From positions 1 to 37,531 of the IMG/VR virus record IMGVR_UViG_3300017773_000040: 37,531 nucleotides of DNA; one strand, given 5' to 3'. This stretch comes from a virus. Each line of letters starts with the position of its first letter. The stretch's first letter is position 1. Below are positions 26,901 to 35,246 of this stretch, piece by piece. Both the position numbers and the translations under genes were made by a program. Below the pieces are notes generated by a model. The model searched no databases. It saw nothing but the letters and a program-made list of their open reading frames with translations, and was not told the DNA's origin.

Positions 26901-28480
26901 GTAACTTAAAACAAGCAATAAAACAAAACTATTTAAAGTGTGCTAAAGATCCTTCATACTTTATAAACGAGTTTTGTGTTATACAACATCCTCAAAGGGG
27001 TAAGATAAAATTTAAACTTTATCCATATCAGTTTGATGTATTAAAAGAGTATGAAAACCATGACTATAATGTTGTATTAAAATCTCGTCAATTAGGTATA
27101 TCTACTTTAACGGCTGCTTATTCACTTTGGATGATGTTATTTCACGCTGATAAAAATATTTTATGTATTGCTACAGCAAAAGATACTGCTAAAAACTTGG
27201 TAACTAAAGTTCGTATTATGTACGAAGGATTGCCACAATGGTTGAAAACTGCCATTGTCGAAAATAATAAACTTTCACTTATCTTTAAAAATGGTTCACA
27301 GATAAAAGCTATTGCTTCTAATGAATCTGCTGGTCGTTCTGAGGCACTATCTCTACTAATCTTAGACGAGGCTGCTTTCATCGACAAGATTGATACCATA
27401 TGGACTGCTGCTCAACAGACATTGGCTACTGGTGGACAATGTATTGGTATATCAACTCCAAATGGTGTAGGAAATTGGTTTCATAAAACTTGGATGGATG
27501 CTACTGATGGTCTTAATAAATTTAATACTATTAAACTTCATTGGACAGATCATCCAGAAAGAGATCAAAATTGGAGAACAGAACAAGATAGAATATTAGG
27601 TCCAAGTAAGGCTGCTCAAGAATGTGATGCTGACTTTTTAAGTTCTGGTCGTTCTGTTGTAGATCCTGCTATTTTAGAATGGTATAAAGAAAAGATGTGT
27701 TGTGAACCAAATGAAAAAAGTGGATTTGATAGAAACCTTTGGATATGGGATTATCCAAATTATGATAAGAATTATTTAATAAGTGCTGATGTAGCTCGTG
27801 GGGATGGAACAGACTATTCAACTGCTCAAGTATTTGATATAGAAGAGATGGAACAAGTAGCAGAATACAAAGGTCAGCTAGGAACAACCGAGTTTGGAAA
27901 CTTTTTAATTGAATTAGCTACAAAATATAACGATGCTCTACTTGTTGTGGAAAATAACAACATAGGGTGGGCAACTTTACAAACTATCATTGATAGAGGA
28001 TATGAAAATCTCTTTTATCAAGAAAAAAATCATCTCATCGTGGATGAGGACATTCAGCATACAAACAAATATAGAAGTATAGATAGAAACAAGATACCAG
28101 GTTTTACTACAACAATGAAATCAAAACCATTAATTATTGCTAAGATGGAAGAATATACTAGAGAAAAGATGGTAAAGATAAAATCAACACGATTAATTGA
28201 TGAACTTTTTGTATTTATATATAAGAATAGTAAAACTGAAGCATTAGATGGATATAATGATGACCTTGTTATGTCGTATTCTATTTTGTTATGGATTAGA
28301 GATACTGCGATTCGTATTCAATCGGAAAGAAACGAATTTCAAAGTAGTTTAGTTGGTGCAATTGGAAACCTAAATGGTAATACAACTGTAATGACACCAA
28401 ATAGTGTTCCAAAAAATAATCCATATAAAGTAAAAATTAATGAAAATGAAGAAGAAGATTTAACTTGGCTATTGGGGTAA
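26897..28480 (+). CDS. Terminase large subunit (T4 gp17-like)
   Basis: The DNA-packaging motor ATPase and headful nuclease that docks on the portal. ATPase domain: Walker A-type SRQLGIST at 63-70, Walker B LLILDEAA with Asp157/Glu158, and coupling motif STPNG at 186-190. RNase H-like nuclease domain: Asp298 in SADVARGDG, Glu352 in VVENNN and Asp455/Asp456 in YNDDL, the expected acidic triad. Length 527 aa is somewhat shorter than T4 gp17 (about 610). The Walker A lysine seen in T4 (SRQLGKT) is replaced by Ile, while Lys62 lies just before the motif. It is followed by the portal after 3 nt. Confidence 0.95.
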   Translation: MSNLKQAIKQNYLKCAKDPSYFINEFCVIQHPQRGKIKFKLYPYQFDVLKEYENHDYNVVLKSRQLGISTLTAAYSLWMMLFHADKNILCIATAKDTAKNLVTKVRIMYEGLPQWLKTAIVENNKLSLIFKNGSQIKAIASNESAGRSEALSLLILDEAAFIDKIDTIWTAAQQTLATGGQCIGISTPNGVGNWFHKTWMDATDGLNKFNTIKLHWTDHPERDQNWRTEQDRILGPSKAAQECDADFLSSGRSVVDPAILEWYKEKMCCEPNEKSGFDRNLWIWDYPNYDKNYLISADVARGDGTDYSTAQVFDIEEMEQVAEYKGQLGTTEFGNFLIELATKYNDALLVVENNNIGWATLQTIIDRGYENLFYQEKNHLIVDEDIQHTNKYRSIDRNKIPGFTTTMKSKPLIIAKMEEYTREKMVKIKSTRLIDELFVFIYKNSKTEALDGYNDDLVMSYSILLWIRDTAIRIQSERNEFQSSLVGAIGNLNGNTTVMTPNSVPKNNPYKVKINENEEEDLTWLLG

Positions 28481-28483
28481 AAC

Positions 28484-30247
28484 ATGGCAGACAATTTATT
28501 TACAAGACTTGGTAGATTATTTCAATCTAATGTAATAATTAGAAAGACAGATGATAATCGTTTAGTGGTAAAGGATTTAGACTTTACACAAACAAGTTTA
28601 CAATCAAATTTTATAGATCGATATCAGAGGTTGATACAAAATACATATTCAAATCCATATTCGGTTGCTCAAAACAGACGAGCTGCTTATGAGATAAGAA
28701 AACATGATTTATTTAGAGATTATGAGTTAATGGATCAAGACCCGATTATTGCTTCTGCTCTTGACATATATTCAGACGAAAGTACGGTTACAAATATTGA
28801 GGGTGAAATTTTAAAAGTAAAAAGTGAAAATACAAAAGTACAAAAGATTTTACATAATTTATTTTACGATGTTTTAAACATAGAATTTAATTTGTGGAGT
28901 TGGATTCGTAATATGACAAAGTATGGTGATTTTTATTTACAATTAGATATTGTGGATAAATTTGGAGTAGTAAATGTAAAACCTGTTTCTGCTTATGACA
29001 TTACAAGATTAGAAGACCATGATCCTGCTAATCCACAATTAATTCAATTTGAGATAAATAGTGAAAAAAAAGAAATGAAAGAAAACTATGAAGTTGCTCA
29101 CTTTCGTGTTTTATCCGACACAAACTTTTTACCATATGGGCGCTCAATGTTAGAGAACGGAAGAAAGATATTCAAACAATTGACTTTGATGGAAGACGCT
29201 ATGTTGATACACCGTATTATGAGAGCGCCTGAAAAACGAATCTTTAAGATTGATGTTGGAAATATACCACCAAGAGAAGTTGAACAATTTATGCAAAAAA
29301 TCATTAATAAGATGAAGAAGACTCCTGTGATTGACCAAGCTACTGGTGAATATAATTTAAAATATAATGTGGAATCTGTAACTGAAGATTACTTTCTACC
29401 TGTACGAGGTGGAGATAGTGGAACTGAAATAGATACTTTACCTGGCTTGTCCAACAATGACCAAATAGACGACATAGAATATCTACGAAACAAACTTATG
29501 GCATCCTTGAGAATACCAAAGGCTTTCTTAGGATATGAAGAAGGTTTAAGTGGTGGTAAAGCTACACTTGCTGCTGAAGATGTTCGTTTTGCTCGTACAA
29601 TTGAAAGGTTACAAAAGATTATTGTTAGTGAATTAACTAAAATTGGTATTGTACACCTTTACTCACAAGGATTTAATGATTCTGATTTAATTGATTTTCA
29701 GTTAGAGTTACAGAATCCATCAATGATTCATGAGCAAGAAAAATTAGAATTGATGAGTCAACAACTTGATATTGCTGAAAAAGCTATAGATTCAAAGTTG
29801 TTTAGTCGTAAGTGGATATATGACAATGTTTTTGATTTAAGTGACCAGCAAAAACTTGATATTTACGAAGCTATAGTAGAAGATACTAAACAAAAATTTC
29901 GTTTAGAGCAAATAGAAACAGAAGGAAGTGATCCTGCTAAAGAACCACCACCAAGTGAAGATGAAGATGACGATGATAATTTTGAAGTAAGCAGAAAAGG
30001 TAAATGGGGTGGAAGTGAAAAAGATCCTTTTAAAGACCAAGAAGATATGAAAGATAAATATGGACATGAAAGTCTAAAAGATGTCGATAGATCATATGGA
30101 AAAAGGGAATTTAAAGGTAAATCACCTCTTGCCACATCAAAAGCTAGTACAGTTGTTGCTCGTGAAGGTATATTAGATCAACTTAAAGAAAAGTTTCCTA
30201 AAGACAAATCTTCTATGTTGAGTGAAGATAATATAATAAAAGAGTAA
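28484..30247 (+). CDS. Portal protein (T4 gp20-like)
   Basis: The dodecameric ring at the head vertex through which DNA enters and leaves. The region around residues 62-105 (YEIRKHDLFRDYELMDQDPI, ASALDIYSDEST) and the later SGGKATLAAEDVRFARTIERLQ (about 355-377) are typical of T4-type portals. 587 aa is close to the usual 520-560. The last 100 residues are acidic then basic (EPPPSEDEDDDDNFEV, SRKGKWGGSEKD) and probably disordered, an extension beyond the core. Placed right after terminase, as in T4-type genomes apart from the missing sheath and tube genes. A 69-bp gap with a promoter-like motif follows. Confidence 0.93.
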   Translation: MADNLFTRLGRLFQSNVIIRKTDDNRLVVKDLDFTQTSLQSNFIDRYQRLIQNTYSNPYSVAQNRRAAYEIRKHDLFRDYELMDQDPIIASALDIYSDESTVTNIEGEILKVKSENTKVQKILHNLFYDVLNIEFNLWSWIRNMTKYGDFYLQLDIVDKFGVVNVKPVSAYDITRLEDHDPANPQLIQFEINSEKKEMKENYEVAHFRVLSDTNFLPYGRSMLENGRKIFKQLTLMEDAMLIHRIMRAPEKRIFKIDVGNIPPREVEQFMQKIINKMKKTPVIDQATGEYNLKYNVESVTEDYFLPVRGGDSGTEIDTLPGLSNNDQIDDIEYLRNKLMASLRIPKAFLGYEEGLSGGKATLAAEDVRFARTIERLQKIIVSELTKIGIVHLYSQGFNDSDLIDFQLELQNPSMIHEQEKLELMSQQLDIAEKAIDSKLFSRKWIYDNVFDLSDQQKLDIYEAIVEDTKQKFRLEQIETEGSDPAKEPPPSEDEDDDDNFEVSRKGKWGGSEKDPFKDQEDMKDKYGHESLKDVDRSYGKREFKGKSPLATSKASTVVAREGILDQLKEKFPKDKSSMLSEDNIIKE

Positions 30248-30270
30248 TTTACCACTTTATCTAAATTCTG

Positions 30271-30292
30271 TTATATTTATATATGAATAATT
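30271..30292 (+). promoter_or_regulatory. Putative phage promoter motif, exact copy of 8504-8525
   Basis: Twenty-two bases identical to those at 8504-8525, in the 69-bp gap between the portal gene and the gene at 30317. The TATTTATA core is 35 nt before that start codon. Exact repetition in two unrelated intergenic gaps 22 kb apart, inside a genome with almost no spacer DNA, argues for function; a promoter is most likely. Confidence 0.45.
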
Positions 30293-30316
30293 GTATCAAA
30301 ATCTTTGGAATAATAT

Positions 30317-31162
30317 ATGAGCAAATTTAAGCATAGTAAACTAAGAAATACGGGATTACTCTTTGAGTTCCTTTTAAGACAAGTCACCGTAGATGTTTTG
30401 AACAAGAAAAAGGAATCACCAGCTCTTAAAATTATTAAAAGTCAATTTAATGAACACACCGAGTTAGGTAAGGAGTTGGCTTTATATAATCTTATCATGA
30501 CAAAGAAATTTAAATCAGATAAGAAAGCAGATTTCTTTTTATCAGAAGTGATTAGACAAAGGGGGAAGTTAAATAACATGAATCTTCGTAGAGAGAAGTA
30601 TAATGTTATTGCTACTATAAAAGAGTCTTATGATGTAAATCAGTTGTTTAGTTCCAAAGTTCCAAATTATAAAACCTTTGCTTCTGTATATAAGTTGTTT
30701 GAGGGTATAAACGAAATGGGTGCTGACGAAAAAACAGAAAGTTATTTTATAATAATTGAAAATGTAACAACTTTAAAACACACAAAAAATAAATCTTATA
30801 TACCTGAAGAGTTTAAAGATAAAGATTTAAGAATACTTTCTTATAAAACACTTTTGGAAAAGTTCAATAAAAAATATACTAATCTTTCTGATCAACAAAA
30901 GAAAGTTCTTAAAGAGTACATTAGTAATATTTCTAATACAAACAACTTTTCTATATTTGTAGAAACTCAAATACCAAAACTTAAAAGAAAGTTGAATGGT
31001 AAAGTTAAGAAAGTAAAAGATAAAGTATTAAAAATTAAATTACAAGAAGCAATTAATTGTGTTGATAAATTTTGCTTAAATGAATCAAAACAAACAGATG
31101 ATAATTCTGTTATACAATTGTTGAGATATTATGAACTCGATAAAGAACTCGACAAAGTTTGA
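30317..31162 (+). CDS. Unknown 281-aa protein in the gp67/gp68 position
   Basis: I do not recognise a family. It is basic and largely helical (LRNTGLLFEFLLRQVTVDVL at 10-29, KLKRKLNGKVKKVKDKVLKI about 223-242), with no membrane segment. It sits between portal and prohead protease, where T4 encodes the small head-core proteins gp67 and gp68, so a scaffold or head-core role is reasonable by position. It is the first gene after the exact-repeat promoter motif. Its last 32 nt overlap the next gene in another frame. Confidence 0.7.
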   Translation: MSKFKHSKLRNTGLLFEFLLRQVTVDVLNKKKESPALKIIKSQFNEHTELGKELALYNLIMTKKFKSDKKADFFLSEVIRQRGKLNNMNLRREKYNVIATIKESYDVNQLFSSKVPNYKTFASVYKLFEGINEMGADEKTESYFIIIENVTTLKHTKNKSYIPEEFKDKDLRILSYKTLLEKFNKKYTNLSDQQKKVLKEYISNISNTNNFSIFVETQIPKLKRKLNGKVKKVKDKVLKIKLQEAINCVDKFCLNESKQTDDNSVIQLLRYYELDKELDKV

Positions 31163-31442
31163 TTCCATAGTTAAGGAACTTGCAAGTAGTTTATTTCGTA
31201 ATAAATTAAAAGAAATAACTACAACAGCAAGTATAGACACTTATCAGACTCCTTATGCTTTTAGTAAAAAAGGAATGAAAAAGAAGAGGAAGAAAAATAT
31301 TGAAAAACAAACTGGATATAAGTTTGTCGATGAGGCTTTATCCAATGATGATTTAAAAAAGATAAAGAAAGAAATAAGAAAAGAAGTATCCGATATCTTA
31401 TTTGATATTTGGGTAAAACGAAGCTCTTGGGGGGGTAAATAA
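31131..31442 (+). CDS. Small basic head-region protein (103 aa)
   Basis: A short, very basic protein (KKGMKKKRKKNIEKQTGYKF at about 44-63, IKKIKKEIRKEV-like stretch near 80) with helical ends. The start at 31131 lies inside the previous gene, a 32-nt overlap longer than others here; a later start would lose the N-terminal helix KFDSIVKELASSLF, and there is no better-placed ATG. It ends directly before the next ATG. Possible head-core or DNA-binding role by position; no family recognised. Confidence 0.6.
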   Translation: MNSIKNSTKFDSIVKELASSLFRNKLKEITTTASIDTYQTPYAFSKKGMKKKRKKNIEKQTGYKFVDEALSNDDLKKIKKEIRKEVSDILFDIWVKRSSWGGK

Positions 31443-31760
31443 ATGTCAAGATATCAAGCAGATCCTAATAATTCAAAAAAAATGATACCAAAGGCTGTTC
31501 CAACTAGTGCTTTTGGAAAAGCTACCACTCCGGCTCCTTATCCTGCTAGACATGAAAGACCTAATTACATTTTAATTAATAAAGTGGGAAATTATTCTTT
31601 TGCATATGAATCAGGAAGTCTTAACAGTTATGTAAGTGGCTCACAAGTAACTAATGCTGCTGCTGGTCCAGTTAGATTGGATATTAATCCAATTGCTTGG
31701 GTAAGTAAAAATGGTGCTGCTGGTGATGTAACTTTTGTATACACAGGAAACATAGGGTAA
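31443..31760 (+). CDS. Small beta-rich head-region protein (105 aa)
   Basis: It begins MSRYQADPNNSKKMIPKAVP and a Pro-rich stretch, then a beta-type C-terminal half (YILINKVGNYSFAYESG, VRLDINPIAWV, DVTFVYTGNIG). No membrane segment or catalytic motif. It lies immediately upstream of the prohead protease and might be a head decoration or core protein, but this is only positional. It starts at the base after the previous stop. Confidence 0.6.
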   Translation: MSRYQADPNNSKKMIPKAVPTSAFGKATTPAPYPARHERPNYILINKVGNYSFAYESGSLNSYVSGSQVTNAAAGPVRLDINPIAWVSKNGAAGDVTFVYTGNIG

Positions 31761-31764
31761 AAAA

Positions 31765-32367
31765 ATGAATAAAAAATTATTAGTAGATGTAAGACCATTT
31801 GAAATATCTCGTCAGAAAATTGATGAGAGTATTAAAGAAAATGATGGTCGTTTAATAGTAAAGGGTGTCCTACAGAGAGCCGAATCTAAAAATCAAAATG
31901 GTAGAGTTTACCCACGAGAAGTATTATTGAAAGAAGTTTCTAAATATTTAGAAGAACAAGTTAGTGAGAGACGAGCACTCGGAGAACTCGACCATCCAGA
32001 ATCATCTGTAGTTAATTTGAACAATGCGTCACATAATGTTATTGAAATGCATTGGGATGGCGATGACCTTTTAGGAACTGTAGAAGTTCTATCCACACCA
32101 AGTGGGAACATATTGAAAGAATTATTTAAATCAGGTATCAAACTTGGTATTTCATCAAGAGGATTGGGTTCGGTAGAACCGATGAGAGAATCTGAAGGTG
32201 AGGATGGAACTGTTGAGGTTCAACCTGACTTTGAACTTATTGCATTTGATTTCGTATCAAATCCATCTACACATGGTGCTTTCATGAGACCTGTTAACGA
32301 AGGTGTAGAAAAACAAAAACCTGAAACAAGAATCGAATCTATTATTAACTCTATAATGAGGGGATAA
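31765..32367 (+). CDS. Prohead core protease (T4 gp21-like)
   Basis: A serine protease that matures the head by cutting scaffold and targeting peptides, in T4 after (L/I)xE. Seen here: ELDHPESS with His77, and KLGISSRGLGSV with Ser130/Ser131, the conserved His- and Ser-bearing segments of the gp21/herpesvirus assemblin-like family, followed by FELIAFDFVSNPSTHGAFM. At 200 aa it is close to the T4 length (about 212). It lies after the portal as in T4. Its presence is important for the targeting-peptide idea about the Nudix, ligase and small proteins nearby. Confidence 0.93.
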   Translation: MNKKLLVDVRPFEISRQKIDESIKENDGRLIVKGVLQRAESKNQNGRVYPREVLLKEVSKYLEEQVSERRALGELDHPESSVVNLNNASHNVIEMHWDGDDLLGTVEVLSTPSGNILKELFKSGIKLGISSRGLGSVEPMRESEGEDGTVEVQPDFELIAFDFVSNPSTHGAFMRPVNEGVEKQKPETRIESIINSIMRG

Positions 32368-32368
32368 T

Positions 32369-34024
32369 ATGCCTTCGGTTTCCAAGAAACAACAAAAGTT
32401 TATGGGAATAGTTCGGTCAATCCAAAAGGGTGAACAACCCGCAAGTAAATTTTCCAAAGATGCTCAAGATGCTGCTAAGAAGATGAAGAAGAGTAGCGTA
32501 AAGAAATATGCTAAAACCAAACACGATGACTTACCTATCAAAAAAGAATCCTTATCAAAATCACAGATTAAAAAAATGAGAGATGAATTTGATAAAACCG
32601 GCGAACTACCACCTCATTTAAAAAAGATATCAAAAGCTAAAAAAGAATTTGAGAAAAAATTTAAAGTAAAGGATGTTGAAATACCTGGTTTAGAATGGAT
32701 GAGTAAGTTAGGTGAGGCTGCTGATAGAGATTATAAAGCAGAATACAAAAAATTTCAATCATCAACAAAAGCTAAAAAATACAGAGCTGAGTTGAATAAA
32801 TATAACCGACAAAAAGGCACTTATGGGAATGGTGATGGTAAAGATGCTTCTCATAAGGGAGGAAAAATCGTGGGGTTTGAAAAAGAGTCAACAAACAGAG
32901 GACGAGCTGAAAAGAGTCGTTTGAAAAAAGAAGATGCCCAACAAGAAATAGATGAGTATCTTGATAATATTTTAGAAGATTTATGTTTATGTGAAGCTTG
33001 TCAAAAAGGATATATGACACATCCTACTCGTAAAACAAAAACTATGTTTGGTAAAAGATACAGAAATTGTGTTAAGAAAGAATCTGTAAATGAACAATCT
33101 AAAACAATTAAAAAAATTGAAAAGTTAGCAAAAGCAAATAAGTATGGAGATATCGATGGAACAAAAATGAATGGTAAAACTGCTAATTTAATTATGAAAA
33201 TTTACAATCATCCAAAGATGAAGAGTTATAAAAAGAAATTCGATACATATAAATCACACGAGTTGGTTGATATGACTATTAACATGTCAAAGATTTTGAA
33301 GATAAAAGAAGCAGATTTAGGACTCACATATAAAAGAGGTAAAACAGTAAAAGTCAAACATAAGAAATCCGGTAAAACACTTGTCATTGTAGATAAACCA
33401 GTCGTAAGAAAAGAATATGAAAAAATAGGATATTTTGCTGAGTCCGTAAATGAAAAAGTAGATTCTGAAATGAAGAAGATATATCAACTTCTTATCAAGT
33501 ATGGAAATAATGCAAAAGATGCTGCGGCTATGATTAAAAAGAATTTAAAGTATGTAAACAAAACATACAGAAATTCAACTCCGAGAGGTAAGGCTGTAGC
33601 ACTTGTAGGACTTCAAAGTTTAGGTGAGGGAACCTGTGGATACGGTATAGATGGAAAGATTGGTGAAGAACCAGCAGGTCCTAACTTGATAAAGAAAATC
33701 AAAAAAATATCGAAATCAAAAATAAAAGATGAAAAAATTAAATTAAAAAGTAAATCAGGTATGGGTACTATAAGTCATGTTGGTATGCCAAAAGCATCAA
33801 AGGGTGTTGAAAAATTATTTAAGATTGCTGATAGTGGATATGGTAAAGTAGGTGGAGTAACTGTTGATAGTATGTCTGCTAATCTATTTAAACAAATTTA
33901 CAACAAAGCAAATGATGATATCAAAAAAAAATTAAATACAAAGAATGAGAAACAATTAGTAAAAATTCTTGGTGGAATGTGGAAAAAATTTGGAAAAAAT
34001 GTTAGTATAGGGAGTAGTTTATAA
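32369..34024 (+). CDS. Lysine-rich multidomain head-region protein (551 aa)
   Basis: It sits directly after the protease, where T4 encodes scaffold gp22. Domains in order: MPSVSKKQQKFMGIVRSIQKG (1-50, like DUF3008-type proteins); a segment at about 115-185 containing RQKGTYGNGDGKDASHKGG and STNRGRAEKSR, which looks like a degraded or HNH-like fold; CEACQKGYMTHPTRKTK and a later Cys (about 209-233), possibly metal-binding; then two related domains, about 245-310 (GTKMNGKTANLIMKIYN) and 477-548 (GVTVDSMSANLFKQIYN). The linkers ESVNE occur at 238-242 and 358-362. Very Lys-rich. It may be a core protein or polyprotein cut by the protease. Domain limits are visible; function is inferred. Confidence 0.7.
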   Translation: MPSVSKKQQKFMGIVRSIQKGEQPASKFSKDAQDAAKKMKKSSVKKYAKTKHDDLPIKKESLSKSQIKKMRDEFDKTGELPPHLKKISKAKKEFEKKFKVKDVEIPGLEWMSKLGEAADRDYKAEYKKFQSSTKAKKYRAELNKYNRQKGTYGNGDGKDASHKGGKIVGFEKESTNRGRAEKSRLKKEDAQQEIDEYLDNILEDLCLCEACQKGYMTHPTRKTKTMFGKRYRNCVKKESVNEQSKTIKKIEKLAKANKYGDIDGTKMNGKTANLIMKIYNHPKMKSYKKKFDTYKSHELVDMTINMSKILKIKEADLGLTYKRGKTVKVKHKKSGKTLVIVDKPVVRKEYEKIGYFAESVNEKVDSEMKKIYQLLIKYGNNAKDAAAMIKKNLKYVNKTYRNSTPRGKAVALVGLQSLGEGTCGYGIDGKIGEEPAGPNLIKKIKKISKSKIKDEKIKLKSKSGMGTISHVGMPKASKGVEKLFKIADSGYGKVGGVTVDSMSANLFKQIYNKANDDIKKKLNTKNEKQLVKILGGMWKKFGKNVSIGSSL

Positions 34025-34350
34025 TGGCTGAACTAAAGAAAAGTAATTTAGATACACCTGAAATGCATGTTCAGGATCAAAAACACGAAATCAACACAGA
34101 GTTGATTGGAATAATAAAATTTAGACAAAACAAAAAATGGTTAATCAGCATAGCTGTTGTATCATTATTTTCTGCTATATTAGGACTTATGATTTGGTTT
34201 ATGAGTAGTGGTGTTGATGTCATGGGTGGTTGGAAGGAGATTCTACTACTGATGTTAGGTGGATTCGTAGGTTCGTTTGCCAAAGTCATTGACTTTTGGT
34301 TCAACAACGCTGAAGATGATGTTAAACTATTAGAACACGCGGATGATTAA
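34024..34350 (+). CDS. Two-helix membrane protein, possible second holin component (108 aa)
   Basis: Residues about 39-60 (WLISIAVVSLFSAILGLMIW) and 68-88 (WKEILLLMLGGFVGSFAKVI) are hydrophobic membrane segments separated by a short Met/Ser/Gly loop. Both ends are charged and hydrophilic (N-terminus about 38 residues, C-terminus FNNAEDDVKLLEHADD), so both likely face the cytoplasm. It lies just before the 3TM-family holin gene, so an antiholin or accessory lysis role is plausible, but a structural membrane role cannot be excluded. It overlaps the previous stop by 1 nt (TAATG). Confidence 0.65.
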   Translation: MAELKKSNLDTPEMHVQDQKHEINTELIGIIKFRQNKKWLISIAVVSLFSAILGLMIWFMSSGVDVMGGWKEILLLMLGGFVGSFAKVIDFWFNNAEDDVKLLEHADD

Positions 34351-34361
34351 GGGGTAAGGTT

Positions 34362-34775
34362 ATGAGTTTTTTAGCAACATTAGGAAAAGCCGCTGGTAGT
34401 TTACTTGGTGGTGATGCAATTAAAGACATCGGAAATATTGTAGATGATTTACATACTTCAGGTGAAGAGAAAGCAGAAGCTAAACAAAAGATTACACAGA
34501 TATTAGCACAAGCCGAACAAGCGGCTCAAGCTCAAGTATCTGCTCGTTGGGAAGCTGATTTAAAACATGGTAGTTGGTTAAGTAAAAATATTAGACCAAT
34601 TACATTAATCTTCCTTACTGGTGTATTTGTAATACTAAGTGTATTTGATGGCAACATGGGTGAGTTCACAATTGGTGAAGCTTATGTTCCAGTTTATCAA
34701 ACTCTATTGATGACTGTATATGCGGCTTATTTTGCTGGTCGTTCAATTGAAAAAGTAAAGAAGGTAACTAAGTAG
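34362..34775 (+). CDS. Holin of the 3TM family (137 aa)
   Basis: The sequence ARWEADLKHGSWLSKNIRPITLIF (about 61-84) and the closing VYAAYFAGRSIEKVKKV are characteristic of the 3TM holin family first noted in gene-transfer agents. The N-terminus is amphipathic (FLATLGKAAGSLLGG); an Ala/Gln-rich helix (about 30-60) leads to hydrophobic segments at about 78-97 and 108-130. It would form membrane holes releasing the GH108 lysozyme (22699). It is translated together with the next gene, whose GTG start overlaps this stop by 1 nt. A ggggtaagg ribosome-binding region precedes the ATG. Confidence 0.8.
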   Translation: MSFLATLGKAAGSLLGGDAIKDIGNIVDDLHTSGEEKAEAKQKITQILAQAEQAAQAQVSARWEADLKHGSWLSKNIRPITLIFLTGVFVILSVFDGNMGEFTIGEAYVPVYQTLLMTVYAAYFAGRSIEKVKKVTK

Positions 34776-35011
34776 TGGCATATAGAGTATTAATGGAAGT
34801 AGTTCCAAGACCCGATGACACCGAAGAGTGGATTTGGAATGAAACAAATGCTAATAGTGTTTCTTCTACTGGTGGAAAGGGTTGGACTGCTAAACTTAAC
34901 TCAAGTGATTCTGTTTGGGAATATTCCACTCAAAGTGATGCTAATGTAAAAATGAATGAATTATTTGAAGCCGACTCAACTAACAGACGATATAAAATTA
35001 TAGAGGTATAA
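34775..35011 (+). CDS. Small protein with GTG start (78 aa)
   Basis: The GTG overlaps the holin TAG by 1 nt (TAGTG), the same coupling seen elsewhere in the window, which supports this start over the internal ATG seven codons later. The protein begins VAYRVLMEVVPRPDDTEEW and has Trp at several places (EWIWNET, GWTAKL, VWEYST). It looks like a small beta-sheet domain. I recognise no family. It could belong to the lysis cluster or be a small virion protein. Confidence 0.6.
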   Translation: MAYRVLMEVVPRPDDTEEWIWNETNANSVSSTGGKGWTAKLNSSDSVWEYSTQSDANVKMNELFEADSTNRRYKIIEV

Positions 35012-35012
35012 A

Positions 35013-35246
35013 ATGATTAAATTAAAAGATTTTTTAAATGAAGGGATTCCAAACTATTTTAGAGGATATTTTGATAATGTAAATAATAATCTTGATAGAC
35101 TAGAAAAAAATGTTAAACTATTGATAAAAGATTTGGGAAAAGATGGTTTAAAAAAAGAGTCATTAGAAGTTGCTTCTCTTTATAAAAAACACATAATAGA
35201 GTTTAAAGTTAAACTCAAAAACTTTGAGAAGAAAAATCGTGATTAA
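35013..35246 (+). CDS. Small helical protein with KLKDFLNE start (77 aa)
   Basis: It begins MIKLKDFLNEGIPNYF; the first ten residues are nearly the same as the start of the next gene and close to that of the Nudix protein. In T4 such a leader (MKTYQEFIAE) targets internal proteins to the head and is cut by gp21 after (L/I)xE; LNE-Gly would fit. The rest is a charged helical protein (LDRLEKNVKLLIKDLGKDGL, LKKFEKKNRD-like end), the size expected of a small internal protein. A gaggt site precedes the start. Packaging is inference. Confidence 0.65.
   Translation: MIKLKDFLNEGIPNYFRGYFDNVNNNLDRLEKNVKLLIKDLGKDGLKKESLEVASLYKKHIIEFKVKLKNFEKKNRD

Noticed and set aside
35224-35238. TTG start for the small gene ending at 35541
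   Set aside because: GTG at 35239 gives a leader that matches the neighbouring gene and a shorter, typical overlap.
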